From the NCBI GenBank assembly GCA_002327965.1, contig DCVB01000078.1, positions 5,270 to 25,561 of the forward strand: a stretch of 20,292 nt of DNA. Direction: 5' to 3'. Positions 1-7,971 of the stretch are shown here, in pieces. Below the pieces are notes generated by a model. It worked only from the letters and a program-made list of their open reading frames with translations, was not told where the DNA came from and ran no database searches. The translations under genes and the position numbers were made by a program. The first letter of the stretch is position 1. Each line of letters begins with the position of its first letter. Source of the stretch: Candidatus Aminicenantes bacterium UBA2199 (lineage in GTDB: Bacteria > Acidobacteriota > Aminicenantia > UBA2199).

Positions 1-8
1 GATGGAAA

Positions 9-248
9 TCAGTTCAGGTATTTCGTTTTCAGCTTTTCGGCCACCTGCTTGCCCGATTCGGTCAGGATCACGAGCTTCTTGTCCTTGAACTGAACGATCA
101 GCTTGTCGTCGGCAAGCTGGTTCAGGGATTTGAAGCTGTAGCCTTTCCACGAGCAAAAGGCTTTTTCACCCGGGTTTTTGCGCGAGTCTTCTTCCCAACC
201 CGTCAGGAACATCAACAGCAAACTCAGGTCCTTGATCTTTTCGTCCAT
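9..248 (-). CDS. DUF6429-like small winged-helix-like protein
   Basis: This 79-residue protein has no known function. It has the look of the DUF6429 family: an N-terminal helix with a run like LLLMFLTGWEED, a central SWKGYSFKSLNQL segment, and a C-terminal LTESGKQVAEKL segment reminiscent of the last helix of a winged helix-turn-helix. The start at 248 is preferred over an in-frame ATG at 266 because an AAGGAGG ribosome site lies about five bases upstream of 248. It is codirectional with the comEA-like gene, separated by 55 bases that hold a strong hairpin. There is no signal peptide or membrane segment, so it is probably cytoplasmic. The family assignment is from memory of its sequence pattern; a DNA-binding role is only inference. 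Confidence 0.75.
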   Translation of the reverse strand: MDEKIKDLSLLLMFLTGWEEDSRKNPGEKAFCSWKGYSFKSLNQLADDKLIVQFKDKKLVILTESGKQVAEKLKTKYLN

Positions 249-269
249 TTTTACCTCCTTGCGCATGGC

Positions 270-292
270 GGGGAGGCCGCGGCGGCCTCCCC
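270..292 (-). promoter_or_regulatory. GC-rich hairpin between the comEA-like and DUF6429-like genes
   Basis: The arms GGGGAGGCC (270-278) and GGCCTCCCC (284-292) are a perfect 9-bp inverted repeat around GCGGC. One further G-C pair (279/283) makes the stem 10 bp with a 3-base loop. On the minus-strand transcript it falls just after the comEA stop and just before the ribosome site of the downstream gene. No U-tract follows, so a classical intrinsic terminator is unlikely. A processing or stability element, or translational control of the downstream gene, fits better. Confidence 0.55.
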
Positions 293-303
293 TGCCGTCG
301 ACG

Positions 304-603
304 TCAGATCGTGATCAGCGGCTGCAGCTTGGCGAAGACCTTTTCGCCGATGCCCTTGACCTTCAGCAGGTCCTGGACGCGCTTGAAGCCACCGCTGCTC
401 TTGCGGAAATCCAGAATGCGCTGGGCCATCTTGGGCCCAACCTGGGGCAGCCTGGCCAACTGGGCGGCATCGGCGGTGTTGATGTTGACCAGCTTGTCGG
501 CGCCCGCGCCCGCCGGCTTGTCGGCGGCGCCCAGGGAAACGGTGGAGACAGCGGCCATCGCCAGGATGACCAGCAGGGTGAGAATGTGTTTGGTTTTTGT
601 CAT
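304..603 (-). CDS. ComEA-like secreted helix-hairpin-helix protein
   Basis: This 99-residue protein has a signal peptide or anchor (about residues 5-27, ending LGAADK) followed by one ComEA-type double helix-hairpin-helix domain (about 38-97). Family marks are VNINTADAAQLARLPQVG, the first hairpin PQVGPKMAQRIL and the second hairpin VKGIGEKVFAKL. ComEA-family proteins bind double-stranded DNA outside the inner membrane during natural transformation. Short signal-plus-HhH versions are usual in Gram-negative bacteria, where they act in the periplasm. The ATG at 603 has a strong AGGAGG site. The gene is divergent from a minor-pilin operon, which supports a DNA-uptake role, although stand-alone HhH proteins of this type are also common in non-transformable species. 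Confidence 0.85.
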   Translation of the reverse strand: MTKTKHILTLLVILAMAAVSTVSLGAADKPAGAGADKLVNINTADAAQLARLPQVGPKMAQRILDFRKSSGGFKRVQDLLKVKGIGEKVFAKLQPLITI

Positions 604-841
604 GTGACCTCCTGCCGGGTTTCATTCATGCCCGCTGCCATCTTGCGTCGGCGCGGGATCAATGAGCGGGAAATGCCCATATCAGATGGAAATGACTTGG
701 TCCGTTCCTGTCTGGGGCTCGCCGCGGTGTAAATCGATCTTTACTTGGCAAATGGATCCGGTAAAGCAACCTGTACGGGCCAGGAACGAGCCTGGATTTG
801 AAAGCCCTTTCCTGAAGCGCTTTCCGACGCCGGAGCTCCCT

Positions 842-857
842 TGGCACGTGAATTGAA
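842..857 (+). promoter_or_regulatory. Candidate sigma-54 (-24/-12) promoter of the minor-pilin operon
   Basis: The sequence TGGCACG-TGAA-TTGAA closely resembles the sigma-54 consensus TGGCACG-N4-TTGCW. The invariant GG (843-844) is at the correct 10-base distance from the -12 element. The -12 GC is GA here, which is a mismatch at a conserved base. The predicted start of transcription, near 868, would leave a leader of about 12 bases that just includes the CAGGAGG ribosome site of the gene at 880. I saw no convincing sigma-70 promoter in 604-879. Confidence 0.35.
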
Positions 858-879
858 TCTCTCCTCGCAGGAGGAAAAC

Positions 880-1239
880 ATGAACAAAGGCTTCACCTTG
901 ATCGAGACGATGGTCTCATTGTCCGTGCTGCTGCTGGCGGTCCTGTCCAGCACGCGCATCCTGGTCGCGGCGCTGGGGCAGACGCGCGGGGCGGCCATCC
1001 GCTTCCGCGTGCTGCAGCAGCTGGATTATTACAAGAATTACCTGGGATCCCTGCCCCTGGACGCCGCCGAGCTGGCCGCGGGGACCCACCACCGGCAGGA
1101 AGGCGAACTGCGCGTCGACTGGCGGGTGGAGGACGCCGGCGCCGCGCTGAAGCGGGTGCGCCTGCTGGCGAAGGCGCGGCATTACGCCCTGGCGCTGGTG
1201 CTGCACCGCTCGCGCTTCATCCTGGCGGTGCAATCATGA
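880..1239 (+). CDS. PilV/GspI-like minor (pseudo)pilin
   Basis: This 119-residue prepilin-like protein begins MNKGFTLIETMVSLSVLLL. The Gly4-Phe5 prepilin peptidase site, the Glu at +5 and the hydrophobic stretch (about 5-27) are classical type IV pilin features. The FTLIETMVSLSVL pattern fits the PilV/GspI group of minor pilins, which join the initiation complex at the pilus tip. ATG 880 is chosen over an upstream TTG (841) because of the GAGGAAAAC spacing and because it puts the cleavage site four residues from the N-terminus. The stop overlaps the next start (ATGA), indicating translational coupling. The subfamily call rests on gene order and motif; the C-terminal domain is too divergent for me to assign firmly. 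Confidence 0.85.
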   Translation: MNKGFTLIETMVSLSVLLLAVLSSTRILVAALGQTRGAAIRFRVLQQLDYYKNYLGSLPLDAAELAAGTHHRQEGELRVDWRVEDAGAALKRVRLLAKARHYALALVLHRSRFILAVQS

Positions 1240-1925
1240 TCAGGGGATTCGGCTTGCTGGAGATGCTGATCGCCCTCTCGCTGGGATTGGGCATCCTGAC
1301 CGTGATCATCGCCCATTCGACCGAGGCGGCGCGGGTGGAGAAAAAGGTCGGCGGCAACCAGGAGCGGCTGGAGGCGATCTTTCATGCCGTGGACGCCATC
1401 AAGGCCGATCTGAACAAGTGCGGCATGCGGCTGCAGGATGTCCGGCCATTCAGCGATATCGCCCCTTTCGCCTCGACCCCGGGCTTCTTCTCCAGCACCT
1501 ACGGCATCGCCGACGAGCCGCTCCTGGAAGGGGCGCTGCGCGGCCAGCAGGCGCTGCGGGTCGCCGCCGGCGAGTGCTTCAAGAAGGACAAGGTGGTGCT
1601 CATTTACGACCCGGCGCAGCCGGCCTGGGAGCTGAACGAGGTCCAGTACCGCCTCGACGGCGCCCTGGTCATGAAGCGCCCGCTGCGGAACGACTTTCCC
1701 CGCAACAGCATGCTGGTGGCGCTGAAAAAGGTCGAGTACAAGTATTTCCCCGCCCAGCGCACGCTGAAGCGGCGCAGCGACAACGGCACCTTCCAGCCGC
1801 TGCTGGAGGAGGTAAGCGATTTCTACGTGACCTTCTTTCCCGACGCCAACTCGGTTCTTTACCGCATCGAGATCAACAAGAAGGAGCAGGTGCGCGGCTA
1901 TATCTTCCTGCTCAACACGGTGTGA
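1236..1925 (+). CDS. PilW/GspJ-like minor (pseudo)pilin
   Basis: This 229-residue protein begins MIRGFGLLEMLIALSLGLGI. Gly4-Phe5 is the predicted prepilin peptidase site, Glu9 is the +5 glutamate, and the hydrophobic helix runs to about residue 26. Its length and its position after a PilV-like gene match PilW/GspJ, a larger minor pilin of the initiation complex. Two cysteines (in NKCGMR and GECFKK) could form a periplasmic disulfide. The start overlaps the upstream stop by four bases and the stop overlaps the probable start of the next gene, so the genes are almost certainly cotranscribed. It could equally serve a type II secretion system; no ATPase or secretin is in the window to decide. Confidence 0.83.
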   Translation: MIRGFGLLEMLIALSLGLGILTVIIAHSTEAARVEKKVGGNQERLEAIFHAVDAIKADLNKCGMRLQDVRPFSDIAPFASTPGFFSSTYGIADEPLLEGALRGQQALRVAAGECFKKDKVVLIYDPAQPAWELNEVQYRLDGALVMKRPLRNDFPRNSMLVALKKVEYKYFPAQRTLKRRSDNGTFQPLLEEVSDFYVTFFPDANSVLYRIEINKKEQVRGYIFLLNTV

Positions 1926-3268
1926 CCGTGAATCGCCGCGGCAACATCGTCCTGACGCTGCTGTTCGCCCTGCTGCTGGCCGCCTCGGGAGCGGCCCTGC
2001 TGACCCATACCGGCTATCACCATGCGGTCGTCGCCGCCCGCCGGGAGAGACGGCTGGAAGCGGCGGCGCTGGAACAGGCGCTGCTGCTGGGGCTGCATCG
2101 CTACCGCGGGAAGCTCGCCGCCAGCGACATCAACGCCTGGGAAGACCCGCAGGGCGGGTTTTTCAACGCGGATGTCTTTCCTGCCTGGAGCGAGAACGGG
2201 ATAACGGGCTGCCACGAGTTCAGCGGCCGGGAGTTGCGCAGCGAGGACGGCTTCCGCGTCGTGCGCATCGACGATGTCATTCGCACACGGCGCCGTGCCG
2301 GCAACCTGGAGTACGCCGGCTGCGCCCGAGTGGATCTGGTCGCGGGAGACATCCCCGTCGGCGAGGCCGGGCTGCTGGTCGCGAAGCCGGGAACGACCGA
2401 CGCCGCCGTTTTCCTGGCGGAACACGGTGTGGACTATTCCGGCTCGCAGCTGCCCCGGGTCGGGGACCTGGCGCCCGGGATCGATGCCGGGGGCCTTTTG
2501 TGCGCGGCGCTGGGCCTGCCGGTCGAGGTCCCGGACTGGCGGCGCATCCGCGAAGCGTTTGGATTGGAGCCGGGGGCCGCGCCCCTCCCAACCGGCATCT
2601 ACCTGGCGCGCGGCGGCAACGGTGTCGGCGCCGTGTTCGTCGAGGGCGACCTGCAGATCCTGGAATTCAGCGCCGGCGCCGGCCGGCAGACGATCGCTTT
2701 CGGACAGAACGGCCGGACTCATGAGTTGAGCTACCGGCCCGGCGAGGATTCGCTGGCCTGGAGCGGAGAAGACGATGTCGCCGGCGCCCGCTTCGGAGAA
2801 AGGATCGTTGTCCACGGCAGTGTCTTCTCGGTCGCCCAGGCGGGCGCGGCGGCGTTCCTGGACGAGGCGCGCGTCGAGCTGCTGGTCGGCGGCCGCCTGG
2901 TCGTCGCCACCGGGCTCGAAAGCGAGAACCTGGCGCCTGGCAGGGAGCGCTTTCCGAAGCTGCTGCTCATGACCTGCGCCGACGATTTCTTCAGCAACGA
3001 GAAAACCGCGGCCGATGTCGTCATCGCCGCCGCCGGCGAAGCGACCGTCCAAGCCCAGGTGATCGCCGCCGGCAGCCTGGTCAACGGTGAGGGCAAGGTG
3101 CAGATCAGCGGCGGCCTTTTTGCCGCCGACATCGCGAACCAGGGGCAGTTGCTGATTAGCGGCGCGAGAGGGGATTTCGATCTTGCCCGCCGCGTCCGCC
3201 TTCCCGGCTTCAAGCTGCTGCGCGATTTCCGCGTCCGTTACATCGAGGAGAGAAGCCATGACGAATGA
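1922..3268 (+). CDS. Large PilX/GspK-like minor pilin with a repetitive C-terminal region
   Basis: This protein of about 448 residues has one N-terminal hydrophobic helix (GNIVLTLLFALLLAASGAAL) directly after a basic start (NRRG). It lacks the Glu at +5 of ordinary prepilins, as GspK/PilX-type tip pilins often do. The last 150 or so residues are Gly/Val/Ala-rich with short alternating strands (HGSVFSV, VELLVGGRLVV, VQAQVIAAGSLV, GKVQISGGLFAADI, GQLLISGA), which suggests a parallel beta-helix as in bactofilin-like domains; this is inference. The start is uncertain: GTG 1922 gives a 4-base overlap with the upstream stop, and GTG 1928 is the alternative. Neither has a good ribosome site, consistent with reinitiation. 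The stop overlaps the next gene by 11 bases. Confidence 0.72.
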   Translation: MTVNRRGNIVLTLLFALLLAASGAALLTHTGYHHAVVAARRERRLEAAALEQALLLGLHRYRGKLAASDINAWEDPQGGFFNADVFPAWSENGITGCHEFSGRELRSEDGFRVVRIDDVIRTRRRAGNLEYAGCARVDLVAGDIPVGEAGLLVAKPGTTDAAVFLAEHGVDYSGSQLPRVGDLAPGIDAGGLLCAALGLPVEVPDWRRIREAFGLEPGAAPLPTGIYLARGGNGVGAVFVEGDLQILEFSAGAGRQTIAFGQNGRTHELSYRPGEDSLAWSGEDDVAGARFGERIVVHGSVFSVAQAGAAAFLDEARVELLVGGRLVVATGLESENLAPGRERFPKLLLMTCADDFFSNEKTAADVVIAAAGEATVQAQVIAAGSLVNGEGKVQISGGLFAADIANQGQLLISGARGDFDLARRVRLPGFKLLRDFRVRYIEERSHDE

Positions 3269-3686
3269 CAAGGGAATGACGGTATTGGAGCTGCTGGTAA
3301 CGATCGGTATTTTCTGGCTCCTGCTGCTGCTGACCGCGCCGGGCCTGAGCGCCTTTTTTTCACGAATGGAGTTCCATGCCGCCCTGCGCGGCGTCTCCGC
3401 GGGCTTGAGCACGGCGCGCTGCCAGGCCATCCGCGACAACCAGCCCGTGCGTGCCGAGGTTATCCCCGGCAAACTGCTGCTGAGCCAGGATGCGGGCCGG
3501 GGCTGGAGGGTGATCCGCAGCTTCGACCTGGGGGACAAGGTCGCGGTGCGCGCCAACAGCCGACCGGTGTTCTCGCCGCTGGGAGGTGTTTCCCCGTTGT
3601 GCACCGTCACCCTGGAGCGGCACGGCCGGGTCTGCCGCGTCGTCGTTTCCATGTACGGCCGCATCCGGGTCTATAACGGCGCCTGA
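3258..3686 (+). CDS. FimT/GspH-like minor (pseudo)pilin
   Basis: This 142-residue prepilin-like protein starts MTNDKGMTVLELLVTIGIFW. Gly6-Met7 is the predicted cleavage site and Glu11 the +5 glutamate, followed by a hydrophobic helix to about residue 30. The following FFSRMEFHAALRGVSAGLSTARCQAIRDN is typical of FimT/GspH proteins, where the helix leads into an LxxALxxARxxAI-like segment. FimT in some species binds DNA during transformation, which is of interest with comEA nearby. ATG 3258 has a GAGGAG site seven bases upstream and overlaps the previous stop by 11 bases. It is the last gene of the operon; no major pilin, PilY1 or PilA gene follows. Confidence 0.85.
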   Translation: MTNDKGMTVLELLVTIGIFWLLLLLTAPGLSAFFSRMEFHAALRGVSAGLSTARCQAIRDNQPVRAEVIPGKLLLSQDAGRGWRVIRSFDLGDKVAVRANSRPVFSPLGGVSPLCTVTLERHGRVCRVVVSMYGRIRVYNGA

Positions 3687-3783
3687 ACTGACCCGGCGGA
3701 TGGGGACTTTGATGGAAGCGAACCGCTGCCGGTGCCCCGAGCTCATGGCTGGTGCTGAGATTATCGAAAATGATTCAAAGTCA

Positions 3784-3803
3784 GGGTTTGATTCACCAAG
3801 CCC
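3784..3803 (+). terminator. Possible weak terminator after the pilin operon
   Basis: The sequence GGGTTTG-ATTCAC-CAAGCCC can fold in RNA as a 7-bp stem (one G-U pair) with a 6-base loop, followed by CGATTTAT. It lies in the 128-base gap between convergent genes. The U-tract is poor, so this is tentative. On the opposite strand the same stem has a C-A mismatch. Confidence 0.3.
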
Positions 3804-3814
3804 CGATTTATGAA

Positions 3815-4120
3815 TTACAATTTCTTCCTGACCGCGGCGAGCTTGCCGGCCATGGTCAGCGGCCGGTCGCGGCGGTCGTCGATGCGCAGCGTCGTGGACA
3901 CGCGCAGGGCGCCCAGCCGGAAGGGAGCCTCGTGCATGGCCTTGACCGCCTCGATGACCTCGTCCATCTCGCCTTCCAATATGGTCGACATGGGGGTCAG
4001 CAGGGACTTGAGGCGGGGGAAGCCCTTCAGGACCTTCTCCACGTCTGCGACCCAGGCGCTCAGCGAGGCCGAGCCCGTGCCCAGCGGCACCACCGTCACC
4101 TCGGCGACGACTCTGCCCAC
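3815..4120 (-). CDS. MTH1187/DUF77-type thiamine-binding protein
   Basis: This 101-residue cytoplasmic protein matches the thiamine-binding MTH1187/YkoF-type family along its length. Marks are VVAEVTVVPLGTGSASLS at the N-terminus, LTPMSTILEGEMDEVIEAV in the middle, KAMHEAPFRLGALRVSTTLRIDDRRD, and the closing TMAGKLAAVRKKL. Family members are small ferredoxin-fold oligomers that bind thiamine or related pyrimidines; their physiological role is not well defined. The start is GTG at 4120, ten bases after the stop of the upstream peptidase gene with GGGGAT as ribosome site, so it is probably cotranscribed with asnS and the peptidase. There is no room for a TPP riboswitch in front of it. Confidence 0.9.
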   Translation of the reverse strand: MGRVVAEVTVVPLGTGSASLSAWVADVEKVLKGFPRLKSLLTPMSTILEGEMDEVIEAVKAMHEAPFRLGALRVSTTLRIDDRRDRPLTMAGKLAAVRKKL

Positions 4121-4130
4121 CGGATCCCCG

Positions 4131-5414
4131 CTATTTCTTCACCTTGGCCAGCAGGGATTTGGCCATGTCCTTGTGCACGGTGAAGGTGAGCATCTTCAGC
4201 CTGACGTAGTCGCCGCGGAAGAAGAAATAGCCTTCATGCTTGCCCCAGCGCGCCGAGCGGCTGGAGTCCTTGACCAGGAACCAGTCGTGGCCCTGCAGCC
4301 GCTTGTAGCCGACGATGTGGATGCCGTGGTCGTCCTGGGTGGTGCGGTTGGCGATGCGGAATTCGCGGCTGTCCTGGTCGATATAGGCGGCGGGGATGTC
4401 GAAGCTGGGGATGAAGCAGACGTCCTGGAAACCGAGCTTGCCGGCTTCCGAGACGTCGCCGCCGATGTTCACCGTGCAGCCGGCCTTGACCGCCTTGAGG
4501 ATCAGGGCATACCACTCGCCGAGAGGCACGTTCAGGTATTCCCGGCTGTGCCACCAGTTGTCGGGGACGGCGAACTCCTGGAAGGTGTAGAAAGGATAGT
4601 AGGAAGTCGACATGACGTCGACGTAGTCGTCCATGTTCAGCTTCGTCTCGTTGCGCAGGAACTCCAGCGGCGTCATCTCCCGACCCTCGTGGGTGAAGGT
4701 CTTCGGCGGCGCCCCCAGGTGCCTGTCCAGCAGGATGGCCACGTGCTTCAGCACGACCTCCTCGTCCCAGAGGTTGTTGGCCTTCACGTAGTCGAGATAG
4801 CCCCTGACCTCGGTGATCAGTGGCTCGTGGTCCAGCTTGTCGCCGTCGACGCGGCGGCCGGGATAGGCCGCGGCCGGCACGGCGCCGTGCTCCTTCCAGA
4901 TGCGGTTGATAGCGTTGCTCTCGCCGCCCTCGGCGACCAGCGAGGCGCCGCGCTCGCGTACCCAGCGCTGCACCTTGGCCAGGTATTCCCAGTAGACTGT
5001 CCATACTTCCGAAAGCTTGATCTTCCTGCCGCTCAGGCGGAAGATCTCCGATTCGTAGAACGAGGTGGCGGCGAAGCTCCAGCAGATGTTGGTGTTGTAC
5101 TGCGCCACGGGCGGAAAATGGAACATGGCCTGGAAGGCGGCCGGCGACGGCGGCGGCACGACCCCGGCCAGGTCGGACTGCAGGCTGCGCGCCTGCTCGC
5201 GCTCCTTTTTCTTCTCCTCGGCCTGGCGCTTGCGGATGGCGGCCGTCTCCTCGTCCAGGGAGGCCTGCTCCCTGGCCCGGGCCTCTTCCATGGCCTTCAG
5301 CACCGGATCGCTGTAGCGCTTTTCGTAATTGGCCTTGTTCTTGGCTCCGGCCAGCAGCGGCGCGGCGGAGAGGCACAATGAAACGCAAACCAGGATGACG
5401 ATGATTTTTTTCAT
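4131..5414 (-). CDS. Secreted C1 (papain-fold / bleomycin hydrolase-like) cysteine peptidase
   Basis: This 427-residue protein has a signal peptide (about 1-24), then a charged Glu/Lys/Arg/Ala-rich, probably coiled-coil linker (about 30-80), then a papain-fold domain. The oxyanion Gln105 and nucleophile Cys111 sit in VAQYNTNICWSF with the papain spacing, and His363 is in DDHGIHIVGY. The third triad residue, normally Asn in an NSW motif, appears as Asp383 in FLVKDSSR. The large insert between Cys and His and the NICWSF context resemble the C1B (PepC/bleomycin hydrolase) branch, but that branch is usually cytoplasmic while this protein looks exported. ATG 5414 has an AAGGAG site. It follows asnS by 16 bases. 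Substrate unknown. Confidence 0.85.
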   Translation of the reverse strand: MKKIIVILVCVSLCLSAAPLLAGAKNKANYEKRYSDPVLKAMEEARAREQASLDEETAAIRKRQAEEKKKEREQARSLQSDLAGVVPPPSPAAFQAMFHFPPVAQYNTNICWSFAATSFYESEIFRLSGRKIKLSEVWTVYWEYLAKVQRWVRERGASLVAEGGESNAINRIWKEHGAVPAAAYPGRRVDGDKLDHEPLITEVRGYLDYVKANNLWDEEVVLKHVAILLDRHLGAPPKTFTHEGREMTPLEFLRNETKLNMDDYVDVMSTSYYPFYTFQEFAVPDNWWHSREYLNVPLGEWYALILKAVKAGCTVNIGGDVSEAGKLGFQDVCFIPSFDIPAAYIDQDSREFRIANRTTQDDHGIHIVGYKRLQGHDWFLVKDSSRSARWGKHEGYFFFRGDYVRLKMLTFTVHKDMAKSLLAKVKK

Positions 5415-5430
5415 GATGACTCCTTGGCGG

Positions 5431-6822
<1,392 letters not shown>

Positions 6823-6844
6823 GGTGCCACCTCGCGGGAAAATC

Positions 6845-6873
6845 ATTGTAGCGCAAAAGTCGGCCGCGGGCAA
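6845..6873 (-). promoter_or_regulatory. Sigma-70-type promoter of asnS
   Basis: On the minus strand TTGCCC (6873-6868), a 17-base spacer and TACAAT (6850-6845) form a promoter with 4/6 and 5/6 matches. Transcription would start near 6838, giving a leader of about 15 bases with the GAGGTGG ribosome site before ATG 6822. Confidence 0.5.
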
Positions 6874-6934
6874 ATGCCGGTTTATTTCAGCGCACCGGAC
6901 CCGCAGGGCTATTCTGTCGGGCTCGGTGGGTGCC

Positions 6935-6982
6935 TGTCCTGAATTTCGGCGTTCCGGAGCCGGTTGTAATTAAAACAGGACA
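6935..6982. repeat. Imperfect inverted repeat in the asnS / TPR intergenic region
   Basis: TGTCCTG (6935-6941) and CAGGACA (6976-6982) are a perfect 7-bp inverted pair, each flanked inward by AT-rich bases (AATTT and AATTAAAA). It sits in the 310-base divergent gap 6823-7132, which otherwise holds the two outward promoters. It could be a regulator site or a relic of a small element. A smaller pair, GCAAT/ATTGC, is at 7002-7014. Confidence 0.3.
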
Positions 6983-7031
6983 CAATTTTCCGCCATCTTT
7001 GGCAATGGAATTGCTTGTATTGATTGTGGAT

Positions 7032-7060
7032 TAGACATCAAAAAAGCATTGGACTATAAT
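7032..7060 (+). promoter_or_regulatory. Sigma-70-type promoter of the TPR gene pair
   Basis: TAGACA (7032-7037), a 17-base spacer and a perfect TATAAT (7055-7060) make the best promoter in the window. Transcription would start near 7067, with a leader of about 65 bases to ATG 7133. Confidence 0.65.
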
Positions 7061-7132
7061 CGTCAGCTGGGCTTCACTGCCGGGCGTTCGGCTGGCCTGG
7101 CGCGGTCCACAGAGTAAATGGCAGGAGGAAAA

Positions 7133-7948
7133 ATGAAGAAGATCGGCATGAACACGTTGCGGATGGCCACGCCGGCACTGGTCGCCATCGGCCTGCTGCT
7201 GACGCTGCCATTGGCCGCGCAGAAGGATTTCAACCAGTCGGAAAAGGAGGCCATCGAAAAATACAAGCGGGCCCGGCCGTATTTTCTGAAAGGCGGGGAT
7301 TATCTCAAGAAGGGCAAACTGGACAAGGCCCGGAAAGAAGCCGAAACCAGCCTGCAGATCTTTCCCGAGTACGCCGAGGCCCACCTGCTGATGGCCGAAG
7401 TGGGCTACCAGCGCGGGCAGTACGAGGAGGCGCTGAAGGAGATCGAGACCGGCAAAAAGGACTTTGCCGCCTTCGGCAAGCTATATACCTTCACTTACCA
7501 GGAATATCTCGACCGCCTCCGCGAGCAGCGCGACGAGAAGGAGAACTACCTCAACAGCCTGGCCGCGGCATTGTCCAATGCCAAGAGCAAAACCGAGCAG
7601 ATGCGATTGGAAGCCCAGATCAGCAAGGCCAGGCAGGACCTGACCTCGATCAGCAGCCGGCTGAGCAGCCCAATCCCCCCCACCCTGGAGATCCCGGCCG
7701 AGTTCCACTACATCCACGGCAACATCCTGTTCAAACTGAAGCGCTTCGGCGAGGCGCGCGATCAGTACCAGGCGGCGGTCCAGGCCGATCCGCGCCACGC
7801 CAAGGCCTTCAACAACCTGATCAGCATCCATTTCGCCAGCGGCGACCAGGCCGGGGCCCAGAAACTGCTGGAGGAGGCCGAAGCCAACGGCGTGACGGTG
7901 AATGAGAAACTAAAAAAGGCCGTGTTGGAAAAGCAGCCTCGGTCATAA
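7133..7948 (+). CDS. Secreted tetratricopeptide-repeat protein (copy 1)
   Basis: This 271-residue protein has a signal peptide (about 1-29, LPLAAQKDF with cleavage after LAA) and TPR-like helical repeats. One pair is near the N-terminus (ARPYFLKGGDYLKKGKLDKARKEAETSLQIFPEYAEAHLLMAEVGYQRGQYEEALKEIE region, about 48-108). Another is at the C-terminus (HYIHGNILFKLKRFGEARDQYQAAVQADPRHAKAFNNL region, about 195-235). A charged coiled-coil-like segment (about 125-175) links them. ATG 7133 is chosen over ATG 7118 because CAGGAGG sits between them at correct spacing for 7133. It is a paralogue of the next gene, 23 bases away, and probably cotranscribed. TPR proteins act as scaffolds; no specific partner can be named. 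Confidence 0.85.
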   Translation: MKKIGMNTLRMATPALVAIGLLLTLPLAAQKDFNQSEKEAIEKYKRARPYFLKGGDYLKKGKLDKARKEAETSLQIFPEYAEAHLLMAEVGYQRGQYEEALKEIETGKKDFAAFGKLYTFTYQEYLDRLREQRDEKENYLNSLAAALSNAKSKTEQMRLEAQISKARQDLTSISSRLSSPIPPTLEIPAEFHYIHGNILFKLKRFGEARDQYQAAVQADPRHAKAFNNLISIHFASGDQAGAQKLLEEAEANGVTVNEKLKKAVLEKQPRS

Positions 7949-7971
7949 CCATCAAGAATAAGGAGAGAATA

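Noticed and set aside
1418..1921. N-terminal extension of the PilX-like frame into the PilW-like gene
   Set aside because: The extension is Arg/Ala/Pro-rich, lies wholly inside the PilW-like gene in another frame, and would bury the N-terminal membrane helix.
1898..3664. 588-codon open frame on the minus strand opposite the pilin genes
   Set aside because: It is a GC-rich antisense shadow: no domain, Arg/Gly/Ala-biased composition, and it covers three genes with clear prepilin signals on the plus strand.
4121..4130. TPP riboswitch upstream of the thiamine-binding gene
   Set aside because: Only ten bases separate it from the peptidase gene, and no thi-box-like sequence was seen upstream of the asnS operon.
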